A stretch of DNA of 40,115 nucleotides, from NCBI GenBank assembly GCA_025363435.1, contig JANYDY010000076.1, positions 1 to 40,115 on the forward strand. The letters are read 5' to 3'. The position numbers and the translations under genes were made by a program. The stretch comes from Betaproteobacteria bacterium. Its GTDB lineage: Bacteria; Pseudomonadota; Gammaproteobacteria; Burkholderiales; SG8-41. Positions 29,238 through 38,200 of the stretch are shown here, piece by piece (the first letter of the stretch is position 1; each line of letters starts with the position of its first letter). Under the pieces are notes generated by a model. It was not told where the DNA came from. It searched no databases and saw only the letters and a program-made list of their open reading frames with translations.

Positions 29238-32200
29238 ATGAGAAAACATAGACACAGCGCACTCCAGCGCAAGCTGGTGGCAGTGGCGGTTGCGGCGTGC
29301 TTCGCCGGCCGGTTCGCTTACGCGAATCCGGTCGGGCCGGCGGTCGTCAGCGGCCAGGCCACGATCACCAGCCGCGGTAATTTGCTGTCGGTCATCAATA
29401 CACCTGGCGCGATCATCAACTGGCAGCAGTTTTCGATCGGCGCGGCGGAAACCACGCGCTTCATCCAGCAGTCCGCAGCGAGTACGGTGCTCAATCGTGT
29501 TGTCGGCGTCGATCCGTCGATCATTCTCGGCACGCTGCAATCGAACGGACGCGTTTTTCTCGTTAACCCGAACGGCATGTTGTTCGGCGCGAATGCGCGC
29601 GTCGATGTTGCCGGCCTGGTTGCCTCGACGCTGAATATCACAAATGAAGATTTTCTTGCCGGCCGCATGCGCTTTAGCGCCGACCCGTCGTTCGCAGCGC
29701 CGCTGATCAACAAAGGCAATATTTCCGCAGCACCCGGCGGTCGCGTTTTCCTGATCGGTTCCGCGGTCGATAACCAGGGCGTGATCAATGCGCCCGGCGG
29801 CGACATCGTGCTGGCGGCCGGCAATTCGGTGCGTGTCGCCGAAGAGGGTGCACCGCGCCTGCAAGTCGAAATCACCGCGCCTGCCGATCGTCCGCTCAAC
29901 TTGAGCGAAGTGACCTACGGCAGCCGTGGCATTTATGCAGGCCTTGTGCGCAACAGCGGCATCATTACGGCAAACTCGGTGACGCAAACCGCCGACGGCC
30001 GCATCGTTCTCAAATCATCCGGTGACGTTGTTTTGGCTGCGGGCAGCAGCACGACTGCGAGCGGTGCCAAAGGCGGCAGCGTTGAAGTCGATGCCGGCGG
30101 CAGCGCAACGGTTGCCGGTACGATCGCGGCCAACGGCGATGTCAGCGCCGGCGGCACAATCAGTCTCAAAGCCATCATCGACACCACGCTCGCGTCGGGC
30201 AGTCGCGTCACCGCAAACGGCACGAGCGGCGGCAATGTTTCGATTGTCGCGGGGGGCACGGCGAGCACGGCGGGCACGGTAGAAGCCCAAGGCGACAGCG
30301 CCGCCGGTGGCCAGGTTGCAATTATCGGCGACATGACCGGTATTTTCGATGGCGCGCGCATCGATGTGTCGGGCGCAACCGGCGGCGGGTCGATACTCGC
30401 CGGCGGTGACAAGCAGGGAGCATTGATTTTCAGCGGCGGCACATTGCTGCCGAATTCGCGCCGCACTTTCATCGGTCGCGATACCGAGTTGCGTGCCGAT
30501 GCGATCACCAGCGGCGACGGCGGCAAGGTCGTCGTCTGGTCGGAAGATTACTCGGCCTTCCTCGGGCTTATCAGCGCGCGCGGCGGCGCTACCGGCGGCA
30601 ACGGCGGATTCGTCGAAACATCGAGCCACAACCTGCTCGCCGCAAGCGGCACGGTCACGACGGCGGCGCCCCTTGGCAAGAACGGCCTGTGGCTACTCGA
30701 CCCGACCGACATGACGATCACGACGTCCACCGATGCGAACGTCACCGGCGTAAATCCATTTCATCCGACGGCGTCGGGTTCCGTGTTGACGTGGGCAACG
30801 ATCGATGGCGCACTCGCCAATGGCAACGTCAGCGTGCAGACGACCAGCGGCTTCGACGCCGGACAAGCCGGCAATATCACGATTGCCAATGCCTTTGCCT
30901 ATAACCGGGGCAACACGCTGACGCTCAACGCGGCGAACAACATCGTCGTCAACGGCGCGGTCAGCAATGCCGGCGCCGGCGGCCTGACCATGAACGCCGG
31001 CACGACGGGTTCGATCGCCGTTAATCAGAATCTCACCACCGCGGGCGGTACCATTGCGCTGAACGCCGGCAGCGGCGGCATCGGCCTCGCCGCCGGGCGC
31101 ACCATCGACGCCGGCAGCGGCACCATTGCCATTGACGCGGGCACTGGCAGCGCGAATTTCACCACGGGCACTTTGCAAACGACCAACGCCACTTCGTCGG
31201 CAATCAGTGTCATGAATGCGTCCACGCTGACGCTCGGTAACGTGGCACTGACCGGCGGCGGCATGCTGTCGGTGAGCCACAGCGGTGCCGGCACGCAAAG
31301 CGCCCTCACCACGATCAGCGGTAGCGGCGGTCTGACCAAGGCTGGTGCTGGCACGCTGACGCTGTCGCAGGCGAATACCTACACCGGATTGACGACGGTC
31401 AGCGTTGGCACTTTGGCCGAAGGCGCGAGCAACGTCATCGCCACCGGCGCAGTGACGGTTGCCGGCGGCACGTTCGATCTCGGTACTTCGTCGGATACGG
31501 TCGGTGCCGTGACGCTGCAAAGCGGCAGTATCACCAGCACCACCGGTGTGCTAACGGGTTCGTCGTACACCGCGCAGAGCGGCACCATCGGCGCGATCCT
31601 CGGCGGCGCCGGTGCACTCACCAAAAACACCAGCGGCACCGTCACGCTGTCGGGCGTCAACACCTACTCCGGCGGCACCACGATCAATGCCGGCACATTG
31701 TCGATTGCGAACAACAATAATCTCGGCAACATTGCGGGCGGCATCACGTTCAACGGCGGCACGCTCCTCACCAGCGCCGCTGTTGCCTCGGCGCGCGCAG
31801 TTTCGCTCGGTGCTGCCGGCGGCATCATCGACGACGGCGGCAACAGTTCGAGTTTTTCCGGCGCAATTACCGGCGCGGGCGCGCTGACCAAGGCCGGCTC
31901 GGGCACCCTCACATTGTCTTCTGCCGGCAGTACCTATTCTGGCGGGACCACCGTCAAGGCGGGCACGCTTGCGGGGGCGACGAATGTAACGGCGTTTGGT
32001 GCCGGCGCCATTACGCTGGGCGACACGAGCGGTGCTGCAAACACGACATTGACCAGCAACGTCAATATCGGCAATTCGATCTTCGTTGCTGCGGGCAACA
32101 GCGGAACTGCGGCCATTACCGACAGCGCAGGCATTACCTTCAGCGGCGCAGTCGCACTGAACAATCACGACCTGACGGTGCAGTCCGGCGCCAGCACAAT

Positions 32201-35200
32201 CGGACTGAGCGGTGGCGTAACCGGCACCGGCAATCTCACGTTGAATGCGACCGCGGCCAATGCGATTACGCTGTCGGCGAGTGCGGTCAACAACGCGGGC
32301 ACGATTACGAATTCCGGCGCCGGCGGTGCGACCAATATCATTTCCGGCGGCATCGGCCCAAGCGTAACGACGATTACGCAGAACAGCACGACCTCCGCGC
32401 TGACGATCAGCACCAATTTGTTGAACGTCAATCCGAACGGTACCACGCTTGTCAATGCGGCTGGCACGCAGCTACTGACAGTGACGTCGGGGGTAGGGGG
32501 CGCGGGAAATCTGGTGCTCAACAACAACAGTTCAACCGCCAACGGCATCACAATCTCTGGCGCCGCCGTCAGTAACATTGGTACCGTCACGAACTCCGGT
32601 ACGGGATCGGGCAACAGCCTGATCAGTAGTGTGATTGGCACGAGCGTCACCGGCGTCACCCAGAACAGTGCAAGTTCCGGTCTCACATTGTCGGGGGCGA
32701 ACACCTACACCAGTGCCACCACAATCTCGTCAGGCACCCTGAAAACCGGCGCAGCCGCTGCATTGACGAATACCGCCGTGACAAACAGCGGCACGCTCGA
32801 TCTGGGTGGCATCGCGGCCACCATCGGTTCGCTTGCGGGTGGTGGCACCGTCACCAATTCCGGCGCGGCTGCGACGCTTACCGCCGGTGCCAACAACACG
32901 TCGACTACTTTCTCGGGCGTGGTTCAGGATGGCGCCGGGGCGGTGGCGTTGACGAAAGCCGGCACCGGCACGTTGACGTTGAGCGGCGTGAATACCTATT
33001 CCGGATTGACAACGGTCAGTGCCGGCACCTTGGTTGCGTCGAACGCGGCGGCACTTGGTAGTACGGCGGGAGCAACGACGATTACCGCGGGCGCAACGCT
33101 CAACATCAACAACGTCGCAATCGGCAGCGAGGCGGTCACGGTGAGCGGTGTCGGCGTCGGTAGCGCCGGCGCACTGACCGCTACCGGCACGGCTTCGTTG
33201 TCGGGCAACGTGAGTATGGCGGCCGCATCAACCTTCGGTGCGGCAACCGGCGGCGACACGTTGGCGCTGTCGGGCGTGGTTAGCAGCGCCGGCAACTTTG
33301 CATTGACCAAGGTGGGCTCTGGAACGCTCAATCTTTCCGGCGCCAATACGTACAGTGGCGTCGCGGCAACGACGAATGTGAGTGGCGGCACGCTGATACT
33401 GAGCGGAGCAAGCGGAGCATTGGCATCGACGGCGGCGATCAATGTTGCGTCCGGTGCCACTTTCAAACTGGACAACACCGTTGCACACGCCACACTCAAT
33501 CGTGTTCCGGATACGGCGCCGCTTACCTTGACGGGCGGTGAGTTCGTCGTAACCGGCAACGGGGCCAATACAACGGAGACTATCGGTGCGCTGAACTTCA
33601 GCAATGGTTATTCAACGGTTACGCTGTTGCCGAATGCGGCAGCCAATACGCAGGTCACATTCGCCTCGCTGACGCGCACAGCCTTGGCGGGCGGATTTTT
33701 CCGCGGCACCAATCTTGGCGCAAACACGGTGGTGTCGCAAACGGCGAACAGTTCGAACATCGTGTTCACCGGGGCGCCGGCACTGACCGGCGGCGGCGGC
33801 GCCACGGGGACCAACACGATCAGCATTATTGCGGGGGTGATCGGCGCCAGCAGCACCGGCAGCAGCGGAACCGATTTCGTGACGTGCGACACCGCGGTGC
33901 AGTGCGGGACGGGCGCGGGGAATTTCGGCCTGCGGCCGCTCGCCGCCAGCGAGTATTTACTGAACGCGAATCCGACCGTCGCCAACCAGAATCTGAAGTT
34001 GACGGCCAATCGCAGCTTCGACGAAACCTTCACCATCAATTCGCTGCTGCTCTCCGGCGGCGTGACCTACGATTACAACCCGACGGTCGGCGCGAATTCG
34101 CTGGCGCTCACGAGCGGTAATGTGCTCTCGCTCGGCGGCAGCAACGTGATCCAGCCGACGCAGAATTCCGGCGCGATTGCGTTCGGCGCGACGGATGCGA
34201 AAATTTTCGCCGTGTCGAATCTGACTTTCGGTTCGAACTCGCCGGTCACGGGCACCGGCGGCCTTGGTCTAGACGGCACCGGCGTGTTGCTGGAAAACGC
34301 AGCGACAACATTTACCGGCGGCCTGCGCATCAATTCCGGAACCGTGCGATCTGGCATCAATAGTGCGTTTACGTCGCAGGCGATATTGCTGCGTTCGCCC
34401 GGCACACTCGATCTGAACGGATTCAACAACGCGACCACCGCTTTGACGGTTGAAAGCGGTTCTGCCTCTGGCGCCAGCGTGACAACCGGAGCGGGCACGC
34501 TGACGCTCGCCGGCAACGTGACGCTGACGGCGAATGGCTCCGGCGCTATTGGTGCGACGATTGCCGGGAATCTCGCCAACGGTGGCGTGACGCGCACATT
34601 CAGCGTTGCCAACGGGCTTGCGACAGACGACCTGACGGTTTCCGCGGCGATCAGCGGTGCCGGCGGTCTGACCAAGACCATTGCGGGGCAATTGAAACTT
34701 ACCGGTACCAATACGTATTCGGGCGTGACCACCATTACCACTGGCACGCTGAATGCTGCCTCCAGCGCGGCGCTCGGCGATGGCAGCGCAACCAATACGC
34801 TGACGCTCGGCGGCGGCACGTTACAGGCCGGTGGCACGATTACCTCGCCGGTTGCACGCAACGTGACGATGACGGCCGCGGGCGTGATCGATACCAATGG
34901 CAACGATGTCAGCATTGCCGGCATTGTCGGCGGCGGATTTGCATTTACAAAGAACGGCGCCGGCACGCTCACCCTTTCGAATACCAATGCCTACACGGGC
35001 GGAACAACAATTAATGCCGGCACCCTGATGGTCACCGCTGACGGTGCGCTCGGCACAGCGGCCGGCACGACCACCGTCGTCAGCGGTGCGACGCTGGGAT
35101 TTTCGGGCGGATTCAACTACGCGACGCCTGAAACCATCACCTACAGCGGTACCGGTGATGCCGCCAACAGCCGAGCCGGGGCGATCGACAACATTGCTGG

Positions 35201-38200
35201 AACCAACATCTTCGCCGGCAACATCATACAGGGCGCGGCCGCGACGGTCGGCGTAACCGCCAGCGCTTTGACGCTGTCGGGAACTGTTACCAATGGCGGT
35301 TTCGCGGCGACCTTCAACACCGGCAGCGGTTCGATTGCCGCCAATGGTGTCATCGGCGGCGCCGGCGGTCTCGTCAAGAACGGCACGGGCACGCTGACGC
35401 TCGGCAATGCGGCCAATAGTTACACCGGCCAGACTTTCATTCGTAATGGCACGCTGAGCGTCGGCACGCTTGCCAATGGCGGTATCAACAGCTCGCTGGG
35501 TGCGACGGCTGCGACGACGCCGATTTTGCTCGGCAGTTCGACTGCCGCGACGCTCGTGTACACCGGAGGTGCGGTTTCGACCAATCGCCAGATTTACGTC
35601 GATGGCAGTGGCGGCGGTACGATTCAGTCGACGACGAACACGCTCACGTTGTCCGGCGCGGTCGGCAACACAGGCAATGCGCTCACGTTCGACACGAACA
35701 CCGGCAATATCACAGTGTCCGGTGTGTTGAGTGGTCAGGGCAGCGTGACCAAGACCGGCGCCGGCACGTTGACACTGAGTGGTGCGAACAGTTACTCGGG
35801 CGCAACCAGCATCAACGCCGGCACAGTGCAACTCGGTGCAGCGAATTCAATCGGCACACTGAGCGCGGTGACGGTGGGCGCGAGTGGCACGTTAAACCTC
35901 GCCGGCTTCAACGATACGGTCGGTTCGCTCGCGGGCAGCGGGGCAGTTATCAACACCGCGGGATCGGCAACGCTGACCACGGGTGGCGACAATACTTCGA
36001 CATCGTTCACCGGTAATGTGCAGGACAGCGGCGGCACGTTCGCGCTCGCTAAAGCCGGCACGGGCACGCTGACGCTCACCGGCAATAACACCTACTCCGG
36101 CGGCACGACGATCAAGGCCGGCACACTGTCAGGCACTACAAACGCCACCGCGTTCGGCACTGGCGCGATCACGATCGGTGACACGAGCGGATCCGCGAAC
36201 GCGACGTTGAGCGGTGGACTTGCAGGAACGTTTGCGAACGCGATTTCAGTTGCGGCGGGTAACACGGGCACTGCGACGATCACGAGCAGCGCGGCGAGTA
36301 CGTTCGGCGGTGCAGTTACGCTCAATAACCACGACCTCACGCTCACGGTCGCCGGCAGCACGTTGGGCTTGAGTGGTGGTGTGACGGGCACCGGCAATCT
36401 GACTTTGAACGCGACCAGCACCGGCGCGATCACGCTGTCGGGCGCCGCGATCAACCACACGGGCACGATCACCAACTCGGGAGCGGGCAGCGCGACCAGC
36501 GTGGTCAGTGCCGCGATTGGCACCAACGTCACGGGCGTGACGGAAAACAGTGCGACCTCTGCGCTGCGCCTGTCCGGTGCCAACACGTACAAGAGCGGCA
36601 CCACGATTACGAGCGGCACGCTGCAACTCGGCGCGACCAATGCGATCGGATCAAGTAGCGACGTGACGATCGCCGCGGCTGGCACGCTCGATCTCAATGG
36701 TTTCAGCGACACGATCGCATCGTTGTCGGGCAGCGGCACCGTCACGAGTGGCAGTGCGGGCGCGGTGACGGTGACGACCGGCAGCACCGGCAGCACGACC
36801 TACAGCGGTCTGATTCAAAACGGCGCGGGCACGGTGGGCCTGACCAAGCAGGGTAGCGGCACGTTCACGCTGTCCAACGCCAACACGTACACCGGCGCGA
36901 CGACCATCAACAACGGCACGCTGAGCGTGTCGTCGCTCGCCAACGGCAGTGTTGCGAGCAACATCGGCGCATCGACCAACGCCGCTGGCAATCTCGTGCT
37001 CGGTGGCGGCAGCCTGCGTTATACGGGCGGCACGACGACGATCGATCGCAATTTCACGCTGACCGCCGGCAAGGCGAGCGTAATCGACGTTACCATCGGC
37101 GCCACCAATCTGACGTTGAGCGGTGCGGGTGCTGCGACCACCGGCGCGCTGACCAAGATGGGCACCGGTACGCTGACGCTGACCGGCGCGAGCGCGTATT
37201 CGGGCGCGACCGCGGTGAATGAAGGCGCGCTGGCGATCAGCGGCGCCGGTGTCGCCGGCAGCGGCACCATCAAGGTTGCCGGCGCGACCACGCTCGACAT
37301 CATCAACAGTGCGACGGTCACCAACGCAACGACAATCAACGGCGGCACCATCGACAACTCGGTGGGCGCGGGCACACTGTCGACCGGCGGTGTCACGCTG
37401 CTGGCGAATTCCAACGCCAGATCCACGGGCAGCGGGCTCGGCATCAGCGCCGTCATTAGCGATGGTGCGAGCAGCTTCAGCTTAACCAAGCAAGGCACGG
37501 GCACCGTTACCCTGTCGGGCAATAACGCGTATGACGGCGGCAGCACGATCGAGGCCGGCACCTTGAGCGGCGCCACTAGCGCAAACGCCTTCGGCACCGG
37601 CACCATCACCATCGGCAAATCGAGCGGTGCCGCAGATGCGTCGCTGAATGGCGGGTTGGCGGGGACTTTTGCCAATGCCATTTCCGTTGCCTCGGGCAAC
37701 ACGGGTGTCGCAACGATCAGCAGCAGTGCAAACAGCACCTTCAGCGGTGCAGTGACGCTCAATAGCCACGATCTGAAACTGACGGCGGCGGCAAACACGC
37801 TGACTTTGAGCGGCGGCGTGACTGGAACAGGCGACCTGGCACTCAACGCCACCGGCGCCGGCGTGACTACGCTGTCAACCACCGCAGTTAATAACACCGG
37901 CATCATCACCAACTCTGGCGCGGGCAGCGCGACCAATGTGATCAGTGCGGCGGTCGGCTCGAACGTCACCGGCATCACGGAGAACAGCGCGACCTCGGCG
38001 CTGAATGTGACTGGTGCATTGACCGTGAACGGCAGCGGCACCACGCTGACCAACAGCAACACGGCTGCATTGACCTTGTCCGGCAGCGTTGGCGGTAGCG
38101 GCAACCTGGTGTTGAACAACAACAGCAGCACGGTCGGCGGCATTACGTTGTCGACGACCGCGGTTAACAATGCCGGCACGATTGCGAATTCGGGGTCCGG

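Noticed and set aside
29112-29987. 291-residue minus-strand frame over the exoprotein start
   Set aside because: It is antisense to the signal peptide and TPS domain, with no family resemblance; the plus strand explains the sequence.
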